From Aurantiacibacter zhengii (GTDB lineage Bacteria > Pseudomonadota > Alphaproteobacteria > Sphingomonadales > Sphingomonadaceae), in contig NZ_QXFL01000003.1 of the NCBI RefSeq assembly GCF_003584125.1, positions 372,001-436,000 of the forward strand: 64,000 bases of DNA. Reading direction: 5' to 3'. The notes under the pieces were generated by a model that saw only the letters and a program-made list of their open reading frames with translations, did not search any database and was not told the origin of the DNA. Below are positions 40,807-49,981 of this stretch, piece after piece; position 1 is the stretch's first letter, and every line of letters starts with the position of its first letter. The position numbers and the translations under genes are program-made.

Positions 40807-43182
40807 ATGAGCAAAACCGGCACGACAGCGACGCGTTTTCTAGCTGCAGTTTCAACAATTCCGATCCTGGCGATGTCTACCGGCGCCCTTGCGCAGGAGA
40901 ACGCCGAGACCGATCAGGCTGCGCAAGACAACGGCGGCATCAACCAGATCGTCGTTTCGGCCCAGCGCCGCGAGGAAAGCCTGAACGAGGTGCCGATTTC
41001 GGTCGCCGCGTTCGGCAGCGAGCAGCTTGACGCACGCGGTATCGACAACGTGGCCGACCTGGCGCGCGTGGTGCCCGGCTTCCAGGCGGCGGAATCGGGT
41101 CTGAATACGCCGATCTACACCCTGCGCGGCATTGGCTTCAATGAAAGCAGCCTTTCGGCTACCAGCACCGTCAGCGTCTATGTGGACGAGGTCGGCCTGC
41201 CGTTCCCGGCCATGACCGTCGGCGCGGCGCTCGATCTGCAGCGGGTGGAAGTCGTGAAGGGGCCGCAGGGCACTCTATACGGCCAGAACACCACCGGCGG
41301 CGCGATCAACTACATTTCCAACCGCCCGACGGACTATCTCGAAGGCGGATTCCAGCTTGGCTATGGCCGATTCAACGCTGTCGAGGCCGAGGGGTACCTC
41401 AGCGGGCCGATCAGCTCGACCCTGAGTGCGCGCATTGCCGGGCGTGTCCAGACCGCAGAAGGTTGGCAGCAGAGCCAGCTGCGCCCCGGCGACACCGCCG
41501 GACAGATCAACCGGCAGAGCGGCCGCCTGTCGCTCGATTGGGAGCCCACTCCGACCGTTACCGCGCAGTTCACCCTGAGCGGCTGGCTTGATCGCAGCGA
41601 TACGCAGGTGCCGCAGATTCGTCAGGCGGACCCGGTCTTCCCCGAAGCGATCAATCCCGACCTCGCCGCCTATCCCATCGCTCCGGAAGGTGACATTCGC
41701 GCTGCGGACTGGGACGAAGGATCGGACTTCGCCCGCGACAACTGGTTCTGGCAGGGATCGGCGCGCTTCGACGTCGACTTGAGCGATACGCTGACCCTGA
41801 CCTCGATCACCGCCTACGCCGAATTCGAGGATGATTCCTTCAACGAATACGATGGCACGCCGGTAGAGGTCTTCGACTTCTCCACCTTCGGACAGATCGA
41901 CTCCTTCCAGCAGGAACTGCGCCTGTCGGGCGAAGCGGGCGAGTTTGCGAACTGGGTCGTCGGCGGCAACTATTCGCGCAGCAACGTCTATGCCGAACAG
42001 ACCTACAACACCGGCCAGACCAGCGCCAATCGCATCTCGGGCGTGCTATCGGCGGAAAACTTCACCGACCAGCGCCTGGAATCGATCGCCGCTTTCGCAT
42101 CGGTCGATTGGTATCTTACCGACCAACTGACGCTGACCACGGGTGCCCGTTACACCGATTTCACCGTCGATTTCGAAGGGTGCAGCGGCGACACCGGCGA
42201 CAATACGCTGAGCCCGATCATCCAGTTCGTCAGCGGCTTGCTGCGCGAGGGAGCCGGGCTCGATCCGCTTCCCGCCTCGCAGTTCCAGCCCGGCCTCCTT
42301 TCGAACGGCAACTGCACCACCTTCATCGACCCCGAAGGCGATCCGAACCTGCTGGCGACGCCGGGGCTGTCGGTTAACACGTTGGCGGAGGACAACATTT
42401 CGTGGCGCGTCGCGCTGGACTTCCAGCCGAACGACGACTTGCTGCTCTACGTGTCAGCCAGCCAGGGCTACAAGAACGGCAGCTTCCCGAACGTGGCGGC
42501 AACCGGCTTCCGCCAGTACGAGGCGACGACGCAGGAGAAGCTGCTTGCCTACGAAGCCGGTGTTAAGGCCACGCTCGGCTCGTCGGTCCAGGCCAATGCT
42601 GCGGTCTTCTACTACGACTATACCGACAAACAGCTGCGCGGCACATTTCTCGACGAAGTTTTCGGCCCGCTCAGCCTGCTGATCAACATTCCCAAGTCGC
42701 ACGTGTTCGGCGTGGAATTCGATACCACTGTAGAGCCGACCGACGGCCTGCGTCTGACAGGTGCTGTTTCCATCCTCGACACGCGGATCGACGAATACGT
42801 CGGCCTGAATGTCGACGGGGTGGAAACCGACTACGAAGGCGGCGAACTGAGCTTTGCGCCCGCGTTCTCGCTCGACCTTGATAGCCAGTACGACTGGGAC
42901 GTTTCCAGCAACCTGCAGGCCTTCGTCGGCGCGAGCTTCAGCTACCGTTCCACCGCCTCGGCCGTGTTCGGCGAAGATCCGCGTCTCGACCTGCCTTCCT
43001 ACGAACTGGTCGGAGCGCGCCTGGGCGTCGGCAGCGATGCCGAAGGCTGGCGGGTCACGCTCTGGGGCGAAAATCTGACCAACAGCTATTACTTCAACAA
43101 CGTCCTGCCGCAGTTCGATGCGATCAAGGCCTATGTCGGTCGCCCGCGTACCTATGGTGTTCGGGTCAGCTATGACTTCTAA
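40807..43182 (+). CDS. TonB-dependent receptor of the catabolic island
   Basis: A 791-residue outer-membrane receptor starting at ATG 40807 (GGGGAAG upstream). It has a signal peptide (residues about 1-35, ending GALAQE), a plug with IVVSAQRREESLNEVPISVAAF, VPGFQAAESGLNTPIYTLRGIGFNE and VEVVKGPQGTLYGQNTTGGAINYIS, and a barrel ending with GVRVSYDF. The plug signature (QRR-E-L-EVPISV) is that of the large sphingomonad TonB receptor class that imports aromatic, terpenoid or other non-siderophore substrates. It heads the operon with the fumarylpyruvate-hydrolase-like, PRISE and hydrolase genes, behind O4, so it very probably imports the island's substrate. Confidence 0.93.
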   Translation: MSKTGTTATRFLAAVSTIPILAMSTGALAQENAETDQAAQDNGGINQIVVSAQRREESLNEVPISVAAFGSEQLDARGIDNVADLARVVPGFQAAESGLNTPIYTLRGIGFNESSLSATSTVSVYVDEVGLPFPAMTVGAALDLQRVEVVKGPQGTLYGQNTTGGAINYISNRPTDYLEGGFQLGYGRFNAVEAEGYLSGPISSTLSARIAGRVQTAEGWQQSQLRPGDTAGQINRQSGRLSLDWEPTPTVTAQFTLSGWLDRSDTQVPQIRQADPVFPEAINPDLAAYPIAPEGDIRAADWDEGSDFARDNWFWQGSARFDVDLSDTLTLTSITAYAEFEDDSFNEYDGTPVEVFDFSTFGQIDSFQQELRLSGEAGEFANWVVGGNYSRSNVYAEQTYNTGQTSANRISGVLSAENFTDQRLESIAAFASVDWYLTDQLTLTTGARYTDFTVDFEGCSGDTGDNTLSPIIQFVSGLLREGAGLDPLPASQFQPGLLSNGNCTTFIDPEGDPNLLATPGLSVNTLAEDNISWRVALDFQPNDDLLLYVSASQGYKNGSFPNVAATGFRQYEATTQEKLLAYEAGVKATLGSSVQANAAVFYYDYTDKQLRGTFLDEVFGPLSLLINIPKSHVFGVEFDTTVEPTDGLRLTGAVSILDTRIDEYVGLNVDGVETDYEGGELSFAPAFSLDLDSQYDWDVSSNLQAFVGASFSYRSTASAVFGEDPRLDLPSYELVGARLGVGSDAEGWRVTLWGENLTNSYYFNNVLPQFDAIKAYVGRPRTYGVRVSYDF

Positions 43183-43218
43183 GGACCTGTATGGACGACG
43201 CATGGCGGAGGTATTGGC

Positions 43219-43917
43219 ATGGCATTGATGTTCGAACCGACAATCGCGACAGTCCCGGTCGAGGGATCGGCTGACGCGATGCCGGTGCGACGTATCTTTT
43301 GCGTGGGTCGCAATTATGCGGCCCACGCTATCGAGATGGGTCAGGATCCCAAGGCCGATCCGCCGTTCTTCTTCACCAAGCCCGCCGATGCGGTGGTGAT
43401 GTCGGGCACCACGATCCCCTATCCTCCGATGACGAAGAACTTCCACTACGAGGCTGAACTGGTGGTGGCGATCGGGCAGGAGGCGACCTCCATCGATCCC
43501 GCCAGCGTCGAGGATGTGATCCTAGGTTTTGCGGCAGGGATCGATCTGACGCGGCGTGACCTGCAGTTGGAGGCTCGCGACAAGGGCCGCCCGTGGGACT
43601 TCGGCAAGGGGTTCGACGCGTCTGCCCCCATTTCGCCCATTCGGCCTAGGAGCCATTTCGACAGCGTGCCAGAGGCGGGTTCCATAGCCCTGACAGTGAA
43701 CGGAGAGACGCGGCAATCGGCCGACCTTTCCGACATGATCTGGGGCGTGCGCGACATTGTCTCCATCATTTCCGGCTACGTGACGCTTCGCCCGGGAGAC
43801 CTGATCTTCACGGGGACGCCGGAGAATGTCGGCCCGCTTTCGCCGGGCGACGATGTAAAATGCACAGTAGAGGGTGTCGGCTCGGTCGAGGTATCGATCG
43901 CAGCCGCCGAGAGGTAG
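43219..43917 (+). CDS. Fumarylacetoacetate hydrolase family protein (fumarylpyruvate hydrolase-like)
   Basis: A 232-residue FAH-fold, divalent-metal-dependent enzyme. Motifs: IFCVGRNYAAHAIEMGQDP, PFFFTKPADAVV, FHYEAELVVAIG (metal-ligand Glu pair), GFAAGIDLTRRDLQLEARDKGRPWDFGKGFD and DLIFTGTPENVGPLSPGD. The short N-terminus and these motifs are those of the fumarylpyruvate hydrolase/acylpyruvase group that cleaves a C-C bond of a 2,4-diketo acid after aromatic ring opening. It is 37 bases downstream of the TonB receptor and 8 bases before the PRISE gene. Confidence 0.92.
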   Translation: MALMFEPTIATVPVEGSADAMPVRRIFCVGRNYAAHAIEMGQDPKADPPFFFTKPADAVVMSGTTIPYPPMTKNFHYEAELVVAIGQEATSIDPASVEDVILGFAAGIDLTRRDLQLEARDKGRPWDFGKGFDASAPISPIRPRSHFDSVPEAGSIALTVNGETRQSADLSDMIWGVRDIVSIISGYVTLRPGDLIFTGTPENVGPLSPGDDVKCTVEGVGSVEVSIAAAER

Positions 43918-43924
43918 GACGTTC

Positions 43925-45010
43925 ATGACACGCAAGATCGCAATCATCGGAGGCTCGGGCCTTATCGGGCAGTCATGCCTCGCCTATTTCGGCGCGCAGA
44001 GCGACTGCGAGGTCGTGGCGATTTCGCGGCGCTCCCCGTTCCACCTGCACGGTGCCACCTTCGTTTCCACCGACTTGCGGGATACGGAATCGGTCGCAAA
44101 CGCAGCGCAGGCACTGAAGGGCACGACCCATGTCATCTACGCCGCGCTGTACGAAGCGCCGAGCCTGGTTTCCGGCTGGTCCGACGAAGACCAGGCCCGC
44201 ATCAACGACGAGATGCTGCGCAACCTGATGACCATCGGTATCGCGGATCACGATGCCCTGAAGCACGTCACCCTGATGCAGGGAACGAAGGCTTACGGCG
44301 TCCATATTCGCCCGATGACCCTGCCTGCGCGCGAGAACCGTTCCGAATACATCGACGGCCCCAATTTCTACTGGGACCAGCAAGCCTATATTTCCGACCT
44401 CGCGGAGAAGGAGGGGTGGGCCTACACGATCCTTCGCCCCCAGTTCGTGTTCGGTCACTCGCTCGGCGCGCCAATGAACATGATCCCGGCGCTTGGTGTG
44501 TACGCGGCAATCCTGCGCGAGCGGGGAGAACCGTTGTACTATCCGGGCGGACCGATGGGTATCCTGGAAGCCGTCGATGCCGATCTGATCGCACAGGCCA
44601 TCGACTGGTCTCACGGCGCGGAGACCGCGAAGAACGAGATCTTCAACATTACCAACGGCGACATTTTCCTGTGGAAGAATATCTGGGATTCCCTGGCTGA
44701 GGCCCTGCACATCGAACCTGGCGGCGATAGGCCGATGGAACTGGCCGCTGAAATGCCGAAATGCTCCGACGAGTGGGACGCGATACGCTCGAAATACGAT
44801 CTGGTCTCACCGCCGATTGACAAGTTCGTGGGCAGTTCGTTCCAGTATGCCGACTTCGCGCTGGGCTACGGACGCACCGAACCCTGGGCCGATTCCATCG
44901 TCTCGACAGTGAAACTGCGCAAGGCGGGTTTCTCCGGCGCCATCGATACAGAAGACATGTTCGCCAAATGGTTCGAACGGCTTCGGCAGGACCGGCTATT
45001 GCCCGAATAG
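43925..45010 (+). CDS. PRISE/VEP1-like SDR (progesterone 5-beta-reductase / iridoid synthase-like)
   Basis: A 361-residue NADPH-dependent extended SDR. ATG 43925 follows GAGGTAGGA. The cofactor motif GGSGLIG is at residues 9-15; LMQGTKAYG corresponds to the conserved LQTGTKHY segment, and N147-F-Y-W is the NFYY-type motif holding the active-site Tyr149. LRPQFVFG follows. Members reduce activated C=C bonds of enones (progesterone, 8-oxogeranial). Together with the OYE enzyme and ketosteroid-dehydrogenase-like flavoprotein it indicates enone chemistry. Third gene of the receptor operon. Confidence 0.9.
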   Translation: MTRKIAIIGGSGLIGQSCLAYFGAQSDCEVVAISRRSPFHLHGATFVSTDLRDTESVANAAQALKGTTHVIYAALYEAPSLVSGWSDEDQARINDEMLRNLMTIGIADHDALKHVTLMQGTKAYGVHIRPMTLPARENRSEYIDGPNFYWDQQAYISDLAEKEGWAYTILRPQFVFGHSLGAPMNMIPALGVYAAILRERGEPLYYPGGPMGILEAVDADLIAQAIDWSHGAETAKNEIFNITNGDIFLWKNIWDSLAEALHIEPGGDRPMELAAEMPKCSDEWDAIRSKYDLVSPPIDKFVGSSFQYADFALGYGRTEPWADSIVSTVKLRKAGFSGAIDTEDMFAKWFERLRQDRLLPE

Positions 45011-45121
45011 ATCGGGTGCTTTTGCGTCGGACATGGGTCTGGGTGCAGAACGCAGTTTATTCCGCCTGCCAACCAGAACGGTTGACCCGGCCGGTTTGGC
45101 TGGCAAGAGAACCCGAGGCAC

Positions 45122-45985
45122 ATGTCGGCAAGATCGAAATTCTTCTCCTCGGGGGAACTGCGGTTGCACTACCGCGAACACGGCTCCGAAAATGCAGAGG
45201 CTCTCGTCCTTCTGCACGGCGGGATGGACCATTGCCGAAACTGGGACTTCATCGCGCCTGTGCTGGCCCGCCGGTGGAAGGTCATCTGCCCCGACCTGCG
45301 TGGACACGGCGACAGCAATGCCGATCCATCGGGGATATACGAGATCGACCGCTATGTGCTGGACCTTGCGAGGCTTGTCGACCACGCCGGACTGTCGAAG
45401 GTGCGTCTTGTCGGGCACTCTCTAGGCGGCAACATAGCCATCAGGTACGCTTCTGCGTTCCCCGAACGGGTCGAACGGCTGGTCGCTATCGAAGGGCTGG
45501 GTCCCGCCCCTGACAAGCTGGAAGAGCGTGAAAGAGTGCCGCCCGGCAGACGGCTGCGCGAGTGGATCGACGAGAGGCAGGCGATCGAGCGGCGCGTCCC
45601 TCGCGACTACGCGAGTGTGGAAGAGGCCACGGCGCGCATGTCTGCGCAGTTTCCCTCGTTCGCACCTGAACTGGTCCGCCACCTGACCATCCACGGGTTG
45701 CGACTATCTGCGCCCGGCATGTGGCGCTGGAAATTCGACAATCGCGTGAGGGGGGAGGGGCCTTTCGAACTCGGCAAGGCTGAACGCGAGGCCCTTTGGG
45801 CGGCGATCGAGTGCCCGACATTCCTGATATACGGCGCCGAGAGCTGGGCCTCGGATCCCGCAAAAGACGGACGCGCAGCCCATTTTCGGGATGCGATGGT
45901 GGTCATGCACGAAGGGGCGGGCCACTGGGTCCACCATGACCGCTGCGAGCCTTTCCTCGCCGACCTGCTCACCCAACTGGACTAA
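45122..45985 (+). CDS. Alpha/beta-hydrolase (C-C or ester hydrolase)
   Basis: A 287-residue alpha/beta-hydrolase starting at ATG 45122 with GAGGCAC upstream. The oxyanion region HGGMDHCRNWD precedes the nucleophile elbow GHSLGG (Ser about 100); the catalytic His is in GAGHWVHHDRCE near the C-terminus, and CPTFLIYGAESWASD marks the acid loop. The group includes meta-cleavage-product hydrolases and esterases; substrate unknown. It is 111 bases after the PRISE gene with no clear terminator and is probably in the same operon. Confidence 0.87.
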   Translation: MSARSKFFSSGELRLHYREHGSENAEALVLLHGGMDHCRNWDFIAPVLARRWKVICPDLRGHGDSNADPSGIYEIDRYVLDLARLVDHAGLSKVRLVGHSLGGNIAIRYASAFPERVERLVAIEGLGPAPDKLEERERVPPGRRLREWIDERQAIERRVPRDYASVEEATARMSAQFPSFAPELVRHLTIHGLRLSAPGMWRWKFDNRVRGEGPFELGKAEREALWAAIECPTFLIYGAESWASDPAKDGRAAHFRDAMVVMHEGAGHWVHHDRCEPFLADLLTQLD

Positions 45986-46012
45986 CGCCCCGCGGCGAGG
46001 GCTCTGTCAGGA

Positions 46013-47386
46013 CTAGGACGCGCGCCAGCCTTTTATGTGGGCGCTCTGGCTTACCGGGGAGAAGGGCGCAGGCGATACGATTGCTCTCGCGCCGATCTGC
46101 TTGTGCGGCTCCGTCGTGGGCTTGTTCGTACCGCCGTTCTCCTCGCCCCAGATCACTTGCAGTTCGGCACCCATCGGAACTTGCGGACCAACAGTGGCGA
46201 GCGAGAGCGCCTTCTTCTCGTTCCAGCTGTAGCCGGTAAACAGCGACAGGCCGACCAGGCAGCCATCGGCATCCACCACCCTGTCGTAGCTTGCCGTGGC
46301 GTAGCTTGCATCCGGCAGATCGAAGAATTTGTACTGCTCGCCCTCGGGTTCGAACATGGAGCCGACGATTGTCTTCACGTCATCGGCATACCATTCCAGC
46401 GTCACCTTATTGCGCAGCTTGTCCTTGTCCTCGGCACTTTCTTTCAGCGCATCCGCGCCATGAAAATCGTGGTCGAATTCCACCAGTGGGCCGTATCCCA
46501 GCTCCCAGGGGGTGAGGTAATAGTCCTCGATCTGGTCGCCCACGAAGGAACCACCGATCGAACATGTCGCTTCGTAGCTGTCGGCATCCAGCCACTTGCG
46601 ATAGTCCCTGATCTGTTCACCGCTGTAGATTGCGGGGAGCGGACCGGATAACCGGCCGCTTTCGAGGTTTGCCGAAGGCAATGCTCGGCTGCCCACGGGC
46701 GTCAGGCCGAATTCTTCGCCGGCCTGCAGGATTGTATCGCGAATGTAGTCATGGTCTTCGTACGGTCCCCAGATCTCGATCCCGGGCGAACCGATGGTGG
46801 CAAGACCCATCGATTGCACGGTTTTCGTGCCAACCTGCATGGTCGACAGTCTGAACCGCTCGATCCTGTCCGGCGAAGGCCCGCCTAACTTCTGGATCAC
46901 CTTTACCGCGTGCGGCCCCACCATCCGGAACCGCCAGGAACCGTGCTGCCGTGGAACGCCGGTTATCTCGGCGTCGTATCCGAACTTCTGCGCCTGATAG
47001 GTCAGCCAGTTGGCAGCCGGAGCGCGACCGACGTAGAGAAATTCTTCGTCTGCCAGGGGGTGGACGATGCCATCTCCGATGACATGGCCATAAAGCGTGG
47101 CGGAAACATAGTGGATCGCCCGGTTCACCGTCAGTGTGCCCGGTGAATTGACCATCGTTTCGGTCAGCAGCTTGAGGGCATCGGGGCCTTCGATGCGAAG
47201 TTCCACCAACTGCTGCGAAAGGTCCAGCAGCGCGGCACCGTGGCGCATGGCCCACTGCTCGTCACGCCAGTTGGAAATTTCCGGCACGGTCGCGCCATGC
47301 GCTTTGGCACCGGTCTGGTTGTTGCGCAGCAGACCGACGATGTCGAAATCGGCCTCTGCCAGCATCTGTTCCAGATTGTCGGCCAT
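46013..47386 (-). CDS. GcvT-fold tetrahydrofolate-dependent O-demethylase-like protein (LigM/DesA-like)
   Basis: A 457-residue aminomethyltransferase-fold protein. The ATG at 47386 has AGGAG at a spacing of 7 and is preferred over the ATG two codons upstream, which would sit only one base after AGGAG. The fold is shown by EQWAMRHGAALLDLS, ALKLLTETMVNSPGTLTVNRAIHYVSATLYGHVIGDGIVHPL, and the C-terminal MEPEGEQYKF, GLSLFTGYSWNEKKALSLATVGPQVPMGAEL segments. Length agrees with LigM/DesA-type vanillate/syringate O-demethylases of sphingomonads (about 460-470 aa), which transfer an aryl methoxy methyl to tetrahydrofolate, and not with GcvT itself (about 370). It implies a methoxylated compound. Convergent with the hydrolase gene, 27 bases apart. 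DesA/LigM assignment over other GcvT-like demethylases is inferred. Confidence 0.82.
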   Translation of the reverse strand: MADNLEQMLAEADFDIVGLLRNNQTGAKAHGATVPEISNWRDEQWAMRHGAALLDLSQQLVELRIEGPDALKLLTETMVNSPGTLTVNRAIHYVSATLYGHVIGDGIVHPLADEEFLYVGRAPAANWLTYQAQKFGYDAEITGVPRQHGSWRFRMVGPHAVKVIQKLGGPSPDRIERFRLSTMQVGTKTVQSMGLATIGSPGIEIWGPYEDHDYIRDTILQAGEEFGLTPVGSRALPSANLESGRLSGPLPAIYSGEQIRDYRKWLDADSYEATCSIGGSFVGDQIEDYYLTPWELGYGPLVEFDHDFHGADALKESAEDKDKLRNKVTLEWYADDVKTIVGSMFEPEGEQYKFFDLPDASYATASYDRVVDADGCLVGLSLFTGYSWNEKKALSLATVGPQVPMGAELQVIWGEENGGTNKPTTEPHKQIGARAIVSPAPFSPVSQSAHIKGWRAS

Positions 47387-47419
47387 TGTCATTCTCCTGC
47401 GTCATCGTCGAAAGGGCAG

Positions 47420-47438
47420 CCATGTCTACGAAACATGG
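47420..47438. promoter_or_regulatory. Inverted repeat upstream of the O-demethylase-like gene
   Basis: CCATGTCTACGAAACATGG is a 6-bp inverted repeat with a 7-base spacer, 27 bases upstream of the demethylase-like gene's first ATG and just before the LigD stop on the same strand. It differs from O1-O4. It could be an operator of another regulator, a LigD terminator stem or chance. Confidence 0.3.
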
Positions 47439-47454
47439 GGTCGGCCAGCGGTTC

Positions 47455-49980
47455 TCAGACCTGCGGCAGCGGCTGCGCTGCAAATCCCCAGCCATCCAGC
47501 GACTTGCTGGTGCTGCGATCGATCAGTCGCTTGGCATCATCGATCGAAAATTCCTGCGCGCCGTTCATGCCCTTAAGTTCGTTCCACGCGATGGGTGCTG
47601 CGACAGGAGCGCCGCTGCGAGCGCGTGCCGAATAGGGGAGCACGGCAGTGCTGCCGCGTTGGTTGCGCAGCCAGTCGATAAATATCTTACCCTTGCGCTT
47701 CGCCTTGCTCATCGTCGCGGTGAAACGGTCGGGTTCGGCAATGCTCAACGCTTCGGCAAAGCGCCGGGCGAAATCCTTGTGCGCCTCCCAGTCATGGCCG
47801 GTGGAGAGCGGCACAACGACATGCACGCCCTTGCCGCCCGATAGCATGGCAAAGCTGACAAGGCCGAGATCGGACAGGCGATCGCGGATATCGCGCGCGG
47901 CCTGCTTTACGTCTCCGAAGTCCAGCCCCTCGTCGGGGTCGAGGTCGAAGATCATCCGGTCGGGCTTTTCCACGTCATCGCTGCGCGCGCCCCAGCCGTG
48001 GAACTCTATCGTGCCCATCTGCACGCATTGCAGCAATCCGCGCTCGTCTTCGATGTAGAGATAGTCCTCGGTCCCGCCGTCCTTCTCGCGGATCGGCACA
48101 TGCAACACCGCGTCGCCGAAGCCGCCGCTGTCGTGCTTCTGGAAGAAACATTTCTTCGCCCGGCCCTGCGGGCAGCGTACGAGGCTGACCGGGCGGCGCG
48201 CGGCGAAGGGCAACATGATCGGCGCGATGGCATCGTAATAGTCGGCAAGCGCACCCTTGGTCTGCCCGCTGTCCGGAAAGATCACCCGGTCGCGGCTGGA
48301 TATTGTCACGGCTGCCACGGGTGCCGGCGTCGCGGATGGCTGTTCGGGGGTCACCTGCTGGGCATCCTTGTCACCGCGCAATCCCAGGAAGCTGCCGTGG
48401 CGAATGTTTCCGTCGGCGGTGAATTCGGCAAAGCCGACCTCGGCCACGAGCTTTGGCGTCACCCAGGTAACCCCGCGGGCGCTGGCCTTGTCAACTTCGG
48501 CTGGCGGGGTCTTGCGCTCCAGCCGCTTCAGCTTGGCGGCGAGCTCGTCCAGGTCATCTGCCGAATAGCCCGTGCCGACGTTGCCCTTGTAGACCAGGTC
48601 GTCGCCTTCGTACTGGGCCATCAGCAGCGAGGCGAAGGGACGGCCCTTGGCGCTCGATTTCTTCCACCCGATCACGACAAATTCCTGTCGGCGGGTGCAC
48701 TTCACTTTCACCCACCGCTTGGCGCGTGATCCGGAATAGCGCCCGTCCACCGTCTTGGAGATAATGCCCTCCTGTCCGGCGTCGCACATCGTGCGAAACA
48801 GCTTCTCGCCAGCGCCGATGACGTGGTTGGCGACAAATACCGGAGGCTCGGCGGCGCGCAGAAGCGCCTCTAGCCGTTCCTTGCGTTCGATGTTGGTGAG
48901 ATCCGCCAGGTCCTCTCCCCCCAGTTCGAGCAGGTCGAAGGCATGGAACTGCAACGCATCCCCGCGCCCCTGACTGCCATGACCGCGCTTGAGTACGCCC
49001 TGCAGGGTGGAGAAATCCGGGTTGCCCTTGGTGTCCACCGCCACGATCTCTCCATCGATCAGGCAGCTCGGCAGCGCGAGACCGGCTATCGTTTCCACCA
49101 GCGGACCGAACTTGTCGGTCCAGTCCTTGCCGCTTCGGGTGTAGACGCGAACGTCCTCGCCCCTTGCGGCAACAAGTGCGCGGTAGCCGTCGAACTTGAT
49201 CTCGTGCATCCAGCCGTTGCCGGAGGGTACATCGTCCACCAGCGTGGCGAGTTGCGGTTTGCGAAACTTCGGCAGCGGCGCATCCTTGCGGGCGCGCGAC
49301 TTCGCTTTCTTGCGGGTGTGGGAACCGGCCTTTTCCATCTGCTCGAGGAAGGCATCGTCGTCCTTTCCCTCAAGCGAGAACTCGCCCTGCTTGTCGGCAG
49401 CGATTTCCGCCATGGAGCGGCCTGTCGCCACGCTGGTCAGCGCACGCTCAACCAATACGTCTCCGTCCTGCGCGTGGTCGTCCTGCAACTTGCGCAGCAG
49501 CCAGTTCTCCCGCTTTTCTCCCGGCTTTTTCTTCAGCCTTATCAACAGCCACTCGCCCTTCATGCGCTCGCCGTGAAGGCAGAAATGCAGGTGGCCCTTG
49601 TCGATATCGCTGGCGCTCTTGCCCTTGATCGGCTCCCACGTTCCGCGATCCCACAGCATCACCGTGCCGCCACCATATTCGCCTTTCGGGATGGTGCCTT
49701 CAAAAGTGTTGTAGGACAGCGGATGATCCTCGGTCCGCACGGCCAGCCGTTTCACATCCGGGTCGGGGGAGGGGCCCTTGGTGACGGCCCAACTTTTCAT
49801 CACCCCGTCCATCTCCAGCCGCAGGTCCCAGTGCAGGCGGGTGGCGTCGTGCTTCTGCACGATAAAGGCGTTACCGCTCTCGCTGCTTTCCTGCTTGCCG
49901 GAGGGTTCGGGCGTGGCCCCGAAATCGCGCTTGGCATTGTATTCGGCCAGGGGATCGGCGGACTTTGTCTTGCGCGCCAT
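47455..49980 (-). CDS. ligD: ATP-dependent DNA ligase D
   Basis: An 841-residue multifunctional NHEJ enzyme acting with Ku on double-strand breaks. Domain order visible: N-terminal 3'-phosphoesterase (about residues 1-190, HWDLRLEMDGVMKSWAVTKGPS, HPLSYNTFEGTIPKGEYGGG), central ATP-dependent ligase (residues ~230-530, motif I EIKFDGYRALV with Lys about 262, VDGEIV-like LIDGEIVAVD, KRWVKVKC) and C-terminal polymerase/primase (from about residue 560; LVRCPQGRAKKCFFQKHD, FDLDPDEGLDF, SGGKGVHVVVPL). This PE-Lig-Pol order differs from that of Mycobacterium (Pol-PE-Lig) and is usual in proteobacteria. It follows Ku with a 1-base gap. Confidence 0.96.
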   Translation of the reverse strand: MARKTKSADPLAEYNAKRDFGATPEPSGKQESSESGNAFIVQKHDATRLHWDLRLEMDGVMKSWAVTKGPSPDPDVKRLAVRTEDHPLSYNTFEGTIPKGEYGGGTVMLWDRGTWEPIKGKSASDIDKGHLHFCLHGERMKGEWLLIRLKKKPGEKRENWLLRKLQDDHAQDGDVLVERALTSVATGRSMAEIAADKQGEFSLEGKDDDAFLEQMEKAGSHTRKKAKSRARKDAPLPKFRKPQLATLVDDVPSGNGWMHEIKFDGYRALVAARGEDVRVYTRSGKDWTDKFGPLVETIAGLALPSCLIDGEIVAVDTKGNPDFSTLQGVLKRGHGSQGRGDALQFHAFDLLELGGEDLADLTNIERKERLEALLRAAEPPVFVANHVIGAGEKLFRTMCDAGQEGIISKTVDGRYSGSRAKRWVKVKCTRRQEFVVIGWKKSSAKGRPFASLLMAQYEGDDLVYKGNVGTGYSADDLDELAAKLKRLERKTPPAEVDKASARGVTWVTPKLVAEVGFAEFTADGNIRHGSFLGLRGDKDAQQVTPEQPSATPAPVAAVTISSRDRVIFPDSGQTKGALADYYDAIAPIMLPFAARRPVSLVRCPQGRAKKCFFQKHDSGGFGDAVLHVPIREKDGGTEDYLYIEDERGLLQCVQMGTIEFHGWGARSDDVEKPDRMIFDLDPDEGLDFGDVKQAARDIRDRLSDLGLVSFAMLSGGKGVHVVVPLSTGHDWEAHKDFARRFAEALSIAEPDRFTATMSKAKRKGKIFIDWLRNQRGSTAVLPYSARARSGAPVAAPIAWNELKGMNGAQEFSIDDAKRLIDRSTSKSLDGWGFAAQPLPQV

Positions 49981-49981
49981 A

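Noticed and set aside
25225-47386. Firm assignment of the island to steroid degradation
   Set aside because: The ring-degrading genes kshA/kshB, hsaA-D are absent, and the O-demethylase-like and fumarylpyruvate-hydrolase-like genes point to aromatic chemistry; only a general statement is justified.
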